This document shows positions 55,422 through 64,000 of a stretch of DNA of 64,000 bases, piece by piece. How positions within the stretch are numbered: the stretch's first letter is position 1; the number at the start of each line of letters is the position of its first letter. Origin of the DNA: CALMEC01 sp963777565 (GTDB lineage: Bacteria > Actinomycetota > Thermoleophilia > Miltoncostaeales > Miltoncostaeaceae); assembly GCA_963777565.1 (NCBI GenBank), contig CAVZQZ010000010.1:124001-188000 (forward strand). The letters are read 5' to 3'. The notes under the pieces were generated by a model, which worked only from the letters and a program-made list of their open reading frames with translations, searched no databases and had not been told where the DNA came from. The translations under genes were made by a program, and so were the position numbers.

Positions 55422-56089
55422 GTGAAACCCCTGCTCATCGCCTGCGATTTCGACGGAACGATCACCGCAGCGCGACACCCTCCACGTGATCGTCGAGGCG
55501 TTCGGGGTGCGCAGGGATGTGGGCGGCGCATCGAGCCGCGGCTGCGCAGCCGGCGAGATCACGCGTCGAGCAGGCGATGCAGAAGGAGTTCGCGGCGGTG
55601 CGGGCGACGCCGGCCCAGGTTCGCGACGTGGTCCGTGAGCGCGCACCGGTGCGCGCCGGCTTCCTCGAGTTCGCCCGCTGGTGCGATGACGCCGGGCACC
55701 GTCTGATCGTCTTCTCGAACGGGTTTCGCTCGGTCATCGAGCCGGTACTGGACGACGTCGGCCTCGCGCACCTCGAGGTGGTGTCGCACGACGCGGCGTT
55801 CTCAGGCGACGGCTGCCGGCTGATCTGGTCGGAGCGCGGCGCACGGTGCACGCTCTGCGGACGTCCCTGCAAGCGTCAGACCGCTGCGGGAGCGGCTGGG
55901 ACGGTGAGGAGCTCGTGTACCTGGGCGACGGGATCTCCGATCGGTGCGTCGCGTTGCTCGGCCGACGTGTCTTCGCTCGGGACGGCCTGGCCGAGCGACC
56001 TCGCCGGCGAGGGGGTCGCCTTCGAGCCGTTCGACGACTTCGACGAGGTGCGGGCGCTGCTCGACCGACGGGTCACGGTCGCGTCGTGA
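55422..56089 (+). CDS. HAD-superfamily phosphatase, MtnX/CicA-like (several apparent frameshifts)
   Basis: The start GTG gives MKPLLIACDFDGTIT with the HAD nucleophile Asp (D-F-D-G-T). An extra base at 55467 breaks the frame; corrected pieces read QRDTLHVIVEAFGV, EPRLRSGEITVEQAMQKEF, APVRAGFLEFARWCDDAGHR with LIVFSNGFRSVIE (motif II Ser), a C-x-x-C pair in CTLCGRPCKR as in MtnX-type zinc-binding HADs, then ELVYLGDGISDRCVALLG (motif IV) and EGVAFEPFDDFDEVRALL. At least six breaks. It resembles 2-hydroxy-3-keto-5-methylthiopentenyl-1-phosphate phosphatases. GTGA overlap leads into ileS. Confidence 0.8.
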
Positions 56090-59000
56090 GCTGGAGTGCC
56101 GTGCCGACGCCGCCCGATTGGGGCGACATGGAGGAGCCGTGCTCGCGGTGGCGCGTCGAGCGCGATCTTCGAGCGCAGCCTGGAGCTCCGCGCGGGCGCC
56201 GACCCGTACGTCTTCTACGAGGGCCCGCCCACGGCCAACGGCCGGCCCGGCTCGCACCACGTCCTGTCGCGGACGTTCAAGGACATCTTCCCCCGGTTCC
56301 AGACCATGCGCGGGCGGTTCGTCGCGCGCAGGGCGGGTGGGACTGCCACGGGCTGCCCGTGGAGCTCGAGGTGGAGAAGCGAACTCGGCATCTCGGGCAA
56401 GCCGGAGATCGAGGCCTACGGCATCGCGAGCCTTCAACGCGCTGTGCCGAGAGTCGGTTCTGGGCTACCTCGACGAGTGGGAGCGGCTCACCGAGCGAAT
56501 CGGCTTCTGGATCGACACGGAGTCGCGCCTACCGGACGATGGATCCCGACTACATCGAGAGCGTGTGGTGGAGCCTCGAAGACGCTGTGGGATCGCGGCA
56601 TGATCTACGAGGCGACAAGGTCGTGCCGTACTGCCCGCGCTGCGGAACCGCGCTCTCGAGCCACGAGGTCGCCCTCGGATACCGGGATGTCGACGACCCG
56701 TCCGTCTACGTGCGGTTCCCGCTCGACGGCGCCGACGGCACGTCGCTCCTCGTGTGGACCACGACGCCGTGGACGCTGCCCTCCAACCAGGCCGCGGCGG
56801 TGCATCCCGACGTGACCTACGCCGAGGTGCGCGTGGGCGACGAGCGCCTCGTGGTGGCCGAGCCGCTCGTGGCGCGGGTATTCGGGGACGGGGCGGCACC
56901 GGAGCGCACCTTCCCCGGCGCCGAGCTCGTCGGCCGGCGCCTACGTGCCGCCGTTCCCATTCGTCGCGGGCGCCCATCGCGTCGTCGCGGCGCCCTTCGT
57001 GACCACCGACGACGGCACCGGCATCGTCCACATCGCGCCGGCCTTCGGTGAGGACGACATGCAGGTCGCCCGGCGACAACGACCTGCCCACGACCAACCC
57101 GGTGGACCGCCGACGGACGCTTCACCGATGCCGTCGGCCCGTTCGCCGGGCGGGCGGTGAAGGAGGCCGATCCCGACCTCGATCGACCGACCTTGACCGG
57201 CGAGGGCTGCTGCTTCCGCTCCGAGACCTACCATCACGCGTACCCGCACTGCTGGCGGTGCGGCACGCCGCTCCTCTACTACGCCAAGCCCTCGTGGTAC
57301 ATCCGCACGACGGCCGTGCGCGACCGATGCTGGAGATCAACGCGGGGATCAACTGGTATCCGGAGCACGTTCGCGACGGCCGGTTCGGCAAGTGGCTCGA
57401 GGGCAACGTCGACTGGGCGATCTCGCGCGACCGCTACTGGGGCACGCCACTGCCGTTGTGGCGCTGCGAGCGACTGCGTCCGAGGTCACCGCGGTCGGGT
57501 CGTTCGCGGAGCTGCCGCGAACGGGCGGTCAACCCGCCGGGCGAGGCCTTCGATCCGCACCGGCCGTACGGTTGACGAGGTGACCGTGCGGCTGCCCGTG
57601 CGGCGGGCATGCGCAGCGCGTGGCCGAGGTCATCGACGTCTGGTACGACAGCGGCGCGATGCCCTTCGCGCAGGACCACTATCCGTTCGCGGGGGACGAC
57701 GTGCTCGAGGGGCGCTTCCCGGCCGACTTCATCTGCGAGGCGCACGACCAGACCCGGGGCTGGTTCTACTCGCTGCTGCCGAGGCGACGCTGCTGTTCGA
57801 CGAGTCGGCCTACCGCAACGTGGTGTGCCTCGGGCTCATCCTCGACGCCGACGGGCCAGAAGATGAGCAAGATCGAAGGGCAACGTGATCGAGCCCTGGG
57901 ACGGTTCTCGACCGCTACGGCGCCGACGCCGTTCCGGTGGTATCTGCTGACCGCCCAGAGCGCCGGGGACTCGTTCCGGTTCAGCATGGACGCGATCCAG
58001 GAGAGCATGCGACGCTTCCTGCTCACCCTCTGGAACACCTACGCGTTCCTGGTGACCTACGCCTCGCTTCCCGACGGCTGGACCCCCGGCTCCGCAGAGG
58101 ACGCCGCAGACGTGCCGACCATCGATCGGTGGGTGCTCGTCCGGCTCGACGAGACGGTCGCAGAGGTCACCGCGGCGCCTCGAGGACTACGACGCCACGG
58201 CCGGGGGCCGTGCCATCGCGGCCTTCGTCGACGAGTTGTCCAACTGGTACGTGCGTACCGGGCGACGGCGATTCTGGGCGCTCCGGACGACACCGCCGAC
58301 CGCGGCGTCGGCGTTCGCGACGCTCCACGAGTGCCTGGTCACCACGGCGAAGCTCATCGCGCCGTTCTGCCCCTTCGTCGCCGAGGCGATGTACGCGAAC
58401 CTCGTCGCGGCCCACGACCCTGGTGCGCATCCCGAGCGTGCACCTCGTCGACTGGCCCGTGTCCGGGGGGCGGGAGGACCGCGGTCTGGTCGAGGCGATG
58501 TCGCAGGTGCGCGACGCCGTCTCGCTCGGCCGGGCGGCGCGGAAGGACGCGAAGATCCGGGTACGCCAGCCCCTTGCGGAGGTGGTCGTCGCGTGTGCGC
58601 CCGCGACCGCCGCGGCGATGGCCAAGCCGCCGCGCTGGTCGCCGACGAGCTCAACGTGCAAGCACGTGCGCTTCGTCACCGACCCCGCCGAGTTGGTGCA
58701 GGTCGTCGTCAAGCCCAACTACCGCACGCTCGGCCCGCGCTTCGGCAAGGCGCATGCCGAGGGTGGCGGAGGCGTTCGCCCTGCTCGACGCCGCAGCGGT
58801 CGTGCGGGCGCTCGACGCCGGCGAGCCGCTCGTCATCACGATCGACGGTGGCGAGGAGGCCATCGACCCCGCCGACGTGCTGCGCGAGGTCCGTCCCACC
58901 GAGCGGTACGCCGTCGCCCAGGACGGGTCGCTGGCGGTTGGGCTCTCGACCGACCTCACGGCGGATCTTCGCCGTGAGGGCATGGCCCGGGAGGTCGTGC

Positions 59001-59236
59001 ACGCGGTCCAGAATGCGCGGAAGGCAGCCGGCCTCCGGGTGGAGGAGCGAATCCGGCTCCACCTCGACGGCTCGGGCGTGCTGCGCGAGGCGATCGACTT
59101 GCACCGGGAGCAGATCGCCGCTGAGACCCTGGCCGTCGAGGTGACGGTCGGCCACGGGGCGCCGTTCGCTGGAGTCCACCACGAGGAACACGTACTCGAC
59201 GGTGAGCCGCTCGCCGTACGTCTCGGCCCGGCCTGA
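56086..59236 (+). CDS. ileS: Isoleucyl-tRNA synthetase (many apparent frameshifts)
   Basis: GTG 56086 reads MSWSAVPTPPDWGDMEE. Corrected pieces include YVFYEGPPTANGRPGSHHVL (signature 1, HIGH-like), TFKDIFPRFQTMRGRFVARR, a zinc-finger-like CPRCGTALSSHEVALGY, the editing (CP1) domain SLLVWTTTPWTLPSNQAA, TGIVHIAPAFGEDDMQVA, FICEAHDQTRGWFYSLL and signature 2 KMSK-S-KGNVIEPWDVLDRYGAD; the C-terminus is DLRREGMAREVVHAVQNARK. About twenty frame breaks, nearly all single extra C or G. Length after correction is about 1040 residues, normal for this branch of IleRS. Confidence 0.93.
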
Positions 59237-59282
59237 TCGGATGGCGCGGCGGGCTCCGACAGCATCGGCACCGTCCGCCGGG

Positions 59283-59474
59283 ATGAAACGCGTCGTTCCT
59301 CGAGCCTCGCCGCCGTCCTTGCGACGGCGCTCCTCCTGTCCGTGCGTGCTGGTTGTGCTGCCCCCGAGAAGGGATACGCGTCGGACAATCCTCAGGCCGG
59401 GATCGAGGCGACCGACACGCTCGTCTTCGTGGTGGACATCGTTCGCGGCCGACGCCGCCGGCTCGCGCCCTTAG
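59283..59474 (+). pseudogene. Remnant of a lipoprotein FKBP-type peptidyl-prolyl isomerase
   Basis: A lipoprotein-like signal segment (SSLAAVLATALLLSVRAGCAA, lipobox R-A-G-C) runs directly into NPQAGIEATDTLVFVVDI, which resembles the last strands of actinobacterial FKBPs, and after one shift FAADAAGSRP with a TAG at 59472. The ~90-residue catalytic core is missing, and the ATG at 59283 is out of frame by one base with the signal segment. It therefore looks like an internal deletion plus frame breaks. True decay or assembly damage cannot be told apart here. It converges with the next gene, overlapping its stop. Confidence 0.45.
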
Positions 59475-59737
59475 GCTCCGCCGCCGCCCCAGGTCGCCTG
59501 GCGCCGGCTGTTGAGGAGGTCGTCATCGGCCCGCAGCCGCGACCACACCCGGTCGGGGTCGAGGTTGAGCGCTGTGATGAGCTCATCTAGGCGGAGGACC
59601 TCTCGCGGGTCGTCGATCCGCACGCCGACGATCTCCCCGTCAGCCAGGACGATCTCGACGGAATCGAAGCCCGTCACGGCCTCGGTCGACATGGTCGCGA
59701 ACGGCTGGCAGTAGCCGATGCTGAAGTAGATCGCCAT
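59471..59737 (-). CDS. Hypothetical protein downstream of thioredoxin (88 residues)
   Basis: 88 residues: MAIYFSIGYCQPFATMSTEA, VEIVLADGEIVGVRIDDPRE, VLRLDELITALNLDPDRVWS and a Gly-rich end. Two beta strands followed by a helix; no signal peptide. ATG directly follows the trxA TGA, so it is co-transcribed with the thioredoxin and L,D-transpeptidase genes. Not recognised. Confidence 0.6.
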   Translation of the reverse strand: MAIYFSIGYCQPFATMSTEAVTGFDSVEIVLADGEIVGVRIDDPREVLRLDELITALNLDPDRVWSRLRADDDLLNSRRQATWGGGGA

Positions 59738-60070
59738 TCAATCGCCATCCAGGTGTGGTTCGATCAGCGCGCGGAGCTTATCCGCTTTGGGGACGCCCAC
59801 GACCCGGGCCGCGGGCTCACCGTCGACGAACAGCAAGAGCGTCGGAAGCGACAGCACCTCGTACCGGGCGGTGATCCTCGGCGCCTCGTCGGCGTTGAGC
59901 GTCCCGACCGCGAGGCGCTCCCCGAAGGATGCAGCGAGATCCTCCACGATCGGGGTCACCCGGCGGCACGGGATGCACCACGGCGCCCAGCAGTCGACCA
60001 GGACCGGCGTCGACGCCCCGAGCACCACCTCGTCCCAATTGTCCTCGGTCAGCTCGAGCAGGCCGCTCAC
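59738..60070 (-). CDS. trxA: Thioredoxin with a CIPC active site
   Basis: 110 residues from GTG 60070. The thioredoxin fold starts LLELTEDNWDEVV, the redox site is DCWAPWCIPCRRVTPIV with Cys32-Ile-Pro-Cys35 (most thioredoxins have CGPC), then VGTLNADEAPRITARYEVLS, the cis-proline in SLPTLLLFVDGE and the final ALIEPHLDGD. No signal peptide, so cytoplasmic. The start overlaps the L,D-transpeptidase stop by four bases. Confidence 0.93.
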   Translation of the reverse strand: MSGLLELTEDNWDEVVLGASTPVLVDCWAPWCIPCRRVTPIVEDLAASFGERLAVGTLNADEAPRITARYEVLSLPTLLLFVDGEPAARVVGVPKADKLRALIEPHLDGD

Positions 60071-61623
60071 GCGCGGAGTTGGACCGGCATCCCCACCGAC
60101 ACCTCGTCGTAGAGCTTCTCGACGTCCTTGATGTGCATGCGGATGCATCCGTGGCTCGCCCGCGTGCCGATGGAGCTGGCCGCGTAGGTGCCGTGAATAC
60201 CGACGAATGGCGCGGAGGTGCCCATCCAGCGAGTGCCGAGTGGGTTACCGGGCCCCGGCGGGATCGGCCCAAGGCCCTTGGCCCAGGAACTGCCCGGGGG
60301 CGGGGTCCACGTGGGGTCACGTTGCTTGTTGACGATGCGGTACGTCCCGGTGGGCGTCGGGTAGGCGGGTTGACCTACCGCAACCCGATACGTCATCACG
60401 ACCTTGCCGTCGCGGATGAGCTGCAGCCGGAACTTGCCGAGCGTTACCACGATCTTCCCGACGAAGGCCGTCCTCGTGTTGGGCCCGAAGAGGCCCGTCT
60501 GCTTGATCTTGTGAACGCGCTGGTAGTTCTTGACGCTGCGCACGGTCAGGTCGTCGTACACGCCAGTGACCTTCGTCCGCTTGAAGCCGCGGTCGACGAG
60601 CTGGCGCTGAAGCTCCTTGACGTCCGCTCCGCGTGCCCCCTTGACGAGGTCACGGGAGCCGAACTCCTCGGTGCTGTCCACCGTGAGGGTCATCCCCTTC
60701 TGTGACCGGTTGCCCGCCGGATCGCGGACGAACACCTTGACGTCGTTGCGACCCTGCGGGAGGCGCCCGACCGACAGCGCGAACTGCCGTCCCGTGAACG
60801 TGACGCCGGCGACGGGATCGCCGTTCTGGTCGACGCCGCTGGCGCCGTGCTGTGCGACGATCTCCCGGCCGTTCACGGTCGCTCCGACGATGGCCCGTGC
60901 GAGCGTCTCACCGGAGACCTTTCCGTAGAAGACCGGCGCGTCCGTCTCGGTGAGCTTGGTTGCCGTCTTGGCGAGCTGGAGTGCCGGCGCCGTCGTGTCG
61001 ACGACGAGCCGGCGGCGCGTGACGGCCGCATTGCCGGCGGGGTCGGTCGCCGAGACGCGCAGCGCCACAGGGCCTTCGGGCATGTTGGCGGCGACCTTCC
61101 ATCCGCCCTTGGGACCGGACCTGGCCGTGGCGGCCCCACCTTTCCAGGCGACCCGCACGGTTGTGTTGGGCTCGCTGGTGCCGTTCAGCACGACACGCTT
61201 GGAGTTGACCTCGGAGCCCGGGGCGGGCGACTTCACCGTGAGCGGCGGGATTTTCGTGTCGACGGTGAACGTCCAGGTGCGGCGCACGGACCGCGAGAAG
61301 ACGTTGCGCGTCGCGAACTTCACGTCGACGGTGTGCTCGCCGTCTGCGAGGTGGCCGGCCGGGACCACGATGCGACCGTCCTCGGTGCGGGCGGCCTTGC
61401 CCGTGCGGTCCTTGCCGTCGATCAGGACCTCGAGGTCCCGCATCCCGTCGACGTTCGTCGCATCGAGGGCGACGAGCGGGTGTGAGGTTGCGACCGCGCT
61501 GTCCGGGGCGGGCACCTGCGCGGCGACTTCGACCCGGTTGGCGTACTGCACGCCGGCAAAGGCGCTGCCGGACGCCACCGCGAGCGCGCCCGCGCCGACA
61601 GCCACCCAGCCACCCCGTGTCAC
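60067..61623 (-). CDS. L,D-transpeptidase (YkuD) with Ig-like repeats and peptidoglycan-binding domain
   Basis: 518 residues from GTG 61623 (61668 is an alternative start). An N-terminal hydrophobic signal/anchor (GWVAVGAGALAVASGSAFAG) is followed by three bacterial Ig-like strands domains (for example WTFTVDTKIPPLTVKSPAPG, SATDPAGNAAVTRRRLVVDT), a PG-binding-1 domain (KGARGADVKELQRQLVDRGF) and the YkuD domain: GKFRLQLIRDGKVVMTYRVA, PTPTGTYRIVNKQ, GIHGTYAASSIGTRASHGCI with the catalytic His and Cys in S-H-G-C-I-R. It makes 3-3 cross-links in peptidoglycan or anchors proteins outside the membrane. The divergent gap to polX is 134 bases. Confidence 0.9.
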   Translation of the reverse strand: MTRGGWVAVGAGALAVASGSAFAGVQYANRVEVAAQVPAPDSAVATSHPLVALDATNVDGMRDLEVLIDGKDRTGKAARTEDGRIVVPAGHLADGEHTVDVKFATRNVFSRSVRRTWTFTVDTKIPPLTVKSPAPGSEVNSKRVVLNGTSEPNTTVRVAWKGGAATARSGPKGGWKVAANMPEGPVALRVSATDPAGNAAVTRRRLVVDTTAPALQLAKTATKLTETDAPVFYGKVSGETLARAIVGATVNGREIVAQHGASGVDQNGDPVAGVTFTGRQFALSVGRLPQGRNDVKVFVRDPAGNRSQKGMTLTVDSTEEFGSRDLVKGARGADVKELQRQLVDRGFKRTKVTGVYDDLTVRSVKNYQRVHKIKQTGLFGPNTRTAFVGKIVVTLGKFRLQLIRDGKVVMTYRVAVGQPAYPTPTGTYRIVNKQRDPTWTPPPGSSWAKGLGPIPPGPGNPLGTRWMGTSAPFVGIHGTYAASSIGTRASHGCIRMHIKDVEKLYDEVSVGMPVQLRA

Positions 61624-61757
61624 GCCAGAAACCGCCACCGCTCGTTCCGCTCTCTCTCGGCCGTCCACCTGGACGCAGGGCCGGATTGTAGTCCGCCACG
61701 CCGACGCCCACCAAGACCATCGCGGCCCGGCCGCGATGCGCAAAGTACCCTTCGAAT

Positions 61758-63518
61758 GTGAGCGCGAAACCCCTGCCCACGAATGCCGAAATCGCCGACC
61801 GACTCGATCTGATCGGCGATCTGCTCGAGATCGGCGGTGAGCAGTCCCGCCACCGGATTCTCGCCTACCGGCGGGGCGCAGCGCGGGTCCGCGGCGCCGA
61901 CGAGTCCGTTGCCGCCCTCGCCGTGGCCGGCCGCGCGGTCGACCTGCCGGACATTGGCACAACCCTGCAGGACAAGATCGTCGAGCTCGTGGACACCGGT
62001 GAGATCAGCGCGTTGTCGCGGCTGCGCGAGCGGGTTCCCGAGGGGCTCGCCGCGGTCGCGCGGCTCCAGGGCATCGGACCGAAGCGCGCGCGGGCCCTCT
62101 TCGAGGAGCTGGGGGTGCGTGACCTCGAAGAGCTCCGGGCGGTCGTCGCCGAGGGGCGCATCGGCGGGGTCGCGGGCATCGGCCCGAAGCTTGTCTCGCA
62201 GGTCACCGACCAGCTCGCCGCACTCAATGCGGGCGACGGTCCCGCGGAGCGCATCTCGGTCGGCCGGGCGCTGCCAGTGGCGGAGGCCCTCGTGCGGGAT
62301 CTGCGCGCGGTGGTCGGCGTCCGGAGGGTCGAGATCGCCGGGGGGTTGCGGCGCGGTGCGGAGACCGTGCATGACGTGGACTTCGCGGCGGCGACGGATG
62401 AGCCCGGCGCGCTGATGGACGCCCTCGCTGCGCATCCGATGGTCACGGAGGTGCGCTCGCGCGGTGCGGCCGGGATGGCGGTCATGACCCAATCCGGCAT
62501 CCGCGTGGAGCTGCGGATCGGTCCGGTGGCGGCGTTCGGCAACCTCCTCCAGCATCTCACGGGCTCCAAGGCCCACAACATCAGACTCCGGGAGCTGGCT
62601 GTCAAGCAAGCCTTGTCGTTGTCGGAGCACGGCGTGACCCTGACGGACGGATCGGTGCGCACGCACGCCGACGAAGCAGGCGTGTACGCCATGCTCGGGC
62701 TGCCGGTCATCCCACCGGAGCTTCGCGAGGACACCGGGGAGCTCGAGGTCGCCGCCGCCGGACTCCTCCCGCGGCTGGTCGAGGTCGACGACCTCGTCGG
62801 CGACCTGCACACTCACTCCACCTGGAGCGACGGGCGCGACACGATCGAGGCGATGGTTGGGGCCGCCAGGGGGCTGGGCTTGCGCTACCTGGCCATCAGC
62901 GACCACTCCAAGAGCCTGGCCATGGCCCGCGGGCTCGACGAGGACCGCGTGCACGCCCAATGGGAGGCGATCGACGCCGTCAACCGGAGCTTCGACGACA
63001 TCGAGGTGCTCAAGGCGTGCGAGGTCGATGTGCTCGCCGACGGAACGCTCGACTACGGCGACGATTTGCTCGAGGGCTTCGACTGGGTCACGGCGAGCCT
63101 GCACAGCGGGTTCTCGCAGTCGGCAGCCCAGCTGACCCGCCGTGTGCTGGCGGCGATCGAGCATCCGCTCGTCGACGCGATCGGCCACCCCACGGGGCGG
63201 ATGTTCGGTCGCCGGGAGGGTTACGAGCTGGATCTGGACGCCGTCGTCGCCCACGCCGCCGCGACCGGCACGTTTCTGGAGGTCAACAGCCAGCCGCGAC
63301 GACTCGACCTTCGGGCCGAGCACGCACGACGGGCGCTGGCCGGCGGCGCCCGCCTCGTGATCGGCACCGACGCCCATTCGACCGGAGAGCTCGAATACCG
63401 GCGCTACGGCGTGATGACGGCTCGTCGCGCCGGCGCGACCGCGGCGCAGGTGGCGAACACCCTGAGCCTCGAAGAGCTGCGCGCGGCTCGCCCGCGGGCA
63501 GCGGGCAGGCCGTCGTGA
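61758..63518 (+). CDS. polX: DNA polymerase X family with PHP domain (PolX)
   Basis: 586 residues. Helix-hairpin-helix motifs (LQGIGPKRARALFEELGV, VAGIGPKLVSQV) precede the nucleotidyltransferase core: GGLRRGAETVHDVDFAAATD with Asp206 and Asp208. The third metal-binding residue, normally Asp, is Glu251 in I-R-V-E-L-R-I. The PHP domain is complete: GDLHTHSTWSDGRDTIEAMV, AISDHSKS, CEVDVLADGT, WVTASLHSG, AIGHPTGRM and IGTDAHSTGE, consistent with a manganese-dependent 3'-5' exonuclease. It probably works in base-excision or end-joining repair. GTG 61758 is the start. Confidence 0.93.
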   Translation: MSAKPLPTNAEIADRLDLIGDLLEIGGEQSRHRILAYRRGAARVRGADESVAALAVAGRAVDLPDIGTTLQDKIVELVDTGEISALSRLRERVPEGLAAVARLQGIGPKRARALFEELGVRDLEELRAVVAEGRIGGVAGIGPKLVSQVTDQLAALNAGDGPAERISVGRALPVAEALVRDLRAVVGVRRVEIAGGLRRGAETVHDVDFAAATDEPGALMDALAAHPMVTEVRSRGAAGMAVMTQSGIRVELRIGPVAAFGNLLQHLTGSKAHNIRLRELAVKQALSLSEHGVTLTDGSVRTHADEAGVYAMLGLPVIPPELREDTGELEVAAAGLLPRLVEVDDLVGDLHTHSTWSDGRDTIEAMVGAARGLGLRYLAISDHSKSLAMARGLDEDRVHAQWEAIDAVNRSFDDIEVLKACEVDVLADGTLDYGDDLLEGFDWVTASLHSGFSQSAAQLTRRVLAAIEHPLVDAIGHPTGRMFGRREGYELDLDAVVAHAAATGTFLEVNSQPRRLDLRAEHARRALAGGARLVIGTDAHSTGELEYRRYGVMTARRAGATAAQVANTLSLEELRAARPRAAGRPS

Positions 63519-63586
63519 TCGGCGCGACTGCCGGTCCTGCAGGTCTCTTGACGATCGGACGAGCGACGGCCTCGCCGGATGCGGCG

Positions 63587-64000
63587 CTAGCCGGGGTCTC
63601 CAGCCACCACGGCCAGGAGCGCTCCCACGCCCGCCACGGACGGCACGAGCGCGTCGGCCTCCTGCAGCACGACCGTCGGGCTCTCGTCGCTTTCGACGCC
63701 CACTCCGACGCCGGTGGTCAACCGGCCCTCTGCGACGAGGTCGCGGAGTGTGCGCCAGACCTCGACGTCGGTACGGTCGTCCCCGACCGAGAGCACATGG
63801 CGCACCTCGGGGCATGCCTCGAGGATCGCCCTGGCCGCCGTCCCCTTGGTGATCGCCGCGGAGGGGTGGATCTCGAGCGACATCCGTCCCGGCGCCGCGA
63901 CGAGTCCGGAGTCGCGTGCGGCCGGGGCGATGGTTCCGTCGAGCACCGCGATCGCGCGGGCCGGGTCAGGCGCGGTGCGGTAGTGGAACGTCAGAGTCGC
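63587..64000 (-). CDS. otsB: Trehalose-6-phosphate phosphatase, C-terminal part (cut by window end)
   Basis: The gene enters from the right edge on the minus strand. Visible: LTFHYRTAPDPARAIAVLDG, PGRMSLEIHPSAAITKGTAA (the K-G-x-A motif III) and LSVGDDRTDVEVWRTL (motif IV, G-D-D-x-T-D), ending VVLQEADALVPSVAGVGALL. This is the OtsB/trehalose-phosphatase branch of the HAD family. It makes trehalose from trehalose-6-phosphate. The N-terminal half with the nucleophile Asp is outside the window. The gap to polX is 68 bases. Confidence 0.85.
   Translation of the reverse strand, partial: ATLTFHYRTAPDPARAIAVLDGTIAPAARDSGLVAAPGRMSLEIHPSAAITKGTAARAILEACPEVRHVLSVGDDRTDVEVWRTLRDLVAEGRLTTGVGVGVESDESPTVVLQEADALVPSVAGVGALLAVVAGDPG

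Noticed and set aside
59738..63518. A phage or mobile element around thioredoxin and PolX
   Set aside because: No integrase, terminase, transposase or flanking repeats were found.

Overview
The window reads as a chromosome segment around the replication origin of a very GC-rich, actinobacterial-type organism. Signs are G/C in nearly all third positions, frequent GTG/TTG starts, a TatA/TatC pair beside an ECF sigma/anti-sigma-K-type pair, a free-standing Ku protein, and the conserved order parB-parA-rsmG-khpB-yidC-yidD-rnpA-rpmH // dnaA-dnaN-recF-dciA-gyrB-gyrA. Separate accD and accA genes with a discrete type II fab cluster fit a deep-branching class such as Thermoleophilia better than Streptomyces or Mycobacterium. 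That placement is inference, not a measured phylogeny.

Layout. 1-11.4 kb: an exopolysaccharide/glycan cluster on the plus strand (two GT4 transferases, an initiating sugar-phosphate transferase, an ATP-grasp enzyme, a Wzz-like chain-length protein, two tandem beta-propeller proteins, a MurJ-family flippase, a membrane glycosyltransferase, a GT2 transferase, a UDP-glucuronate decarboxylase), followed by an ABC ATPase without a permease. 12.3-15.9 kb: tatC/tatA, ECF sigma and its anti-sigma factor, chorismate mutase, a bifunctional-nuclease-family protein and tRNA-Ile(GAT). 16-21.1 kb: succinate-semialdehyde-type dehydrogenase, a small unknown protein and a large LuxR-type ATPase regulator. 21.2-36.6 kb: the origin neighbourhood, with genes pointing away from about 26 kb on both sides, a near-consensus parS at 23501, DnaA-box candidates on both sides of dnaA, and a GHKL-ATPase/winged-helix gene translationally coupled to dnaA. 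36.7-44.5 kb: a Tim44-like protein, a secreted protein of unknown function, Ku, GNAT, slipin plus NfeD, a degenerate metallo-beta-lactamase-like protein and an SDR. 44.5-53.3 kb: fatty acid synthesis (fabZ-H-D-G-F, then accD-accA), interrupted by a phosphatase and two secreted proteins. 53.4-64 kb: lipid kinase, hydrolase, HAD phosphatase, ileS, thioredoxin, L,D-transpeptidase, PolX, and the end of a trehalose-phosphatase gene.

A prominent oddity is that dnaN, recF, gyrB, gyrA, fabH, fabD, the HAD phosphatase, ileS and a small FKBP-like remnant are broken by many apparent one-base insertions, while the other genes read cleanly. In most cases the insertion leaves a four-base 'codon' whose last two bases are C and G in either order, as if both wobble alternatives had been written into the consensus. 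I treat these genes as functional genes damaged in the assembly, not as true pseudogenes, and give the case under findings.

No CRISPR array, insertion sequence, integrase, prophage or restriction system was seen. The most interesting biological leads are the dnaA-coupled ATPase/winged-helix protein, the pair of related secreted proteins at 38 and 50 kb, the tandem beta-propellers inside the polysaccharide cluster, and the hairpin-rich intergenic element upstream of accD.
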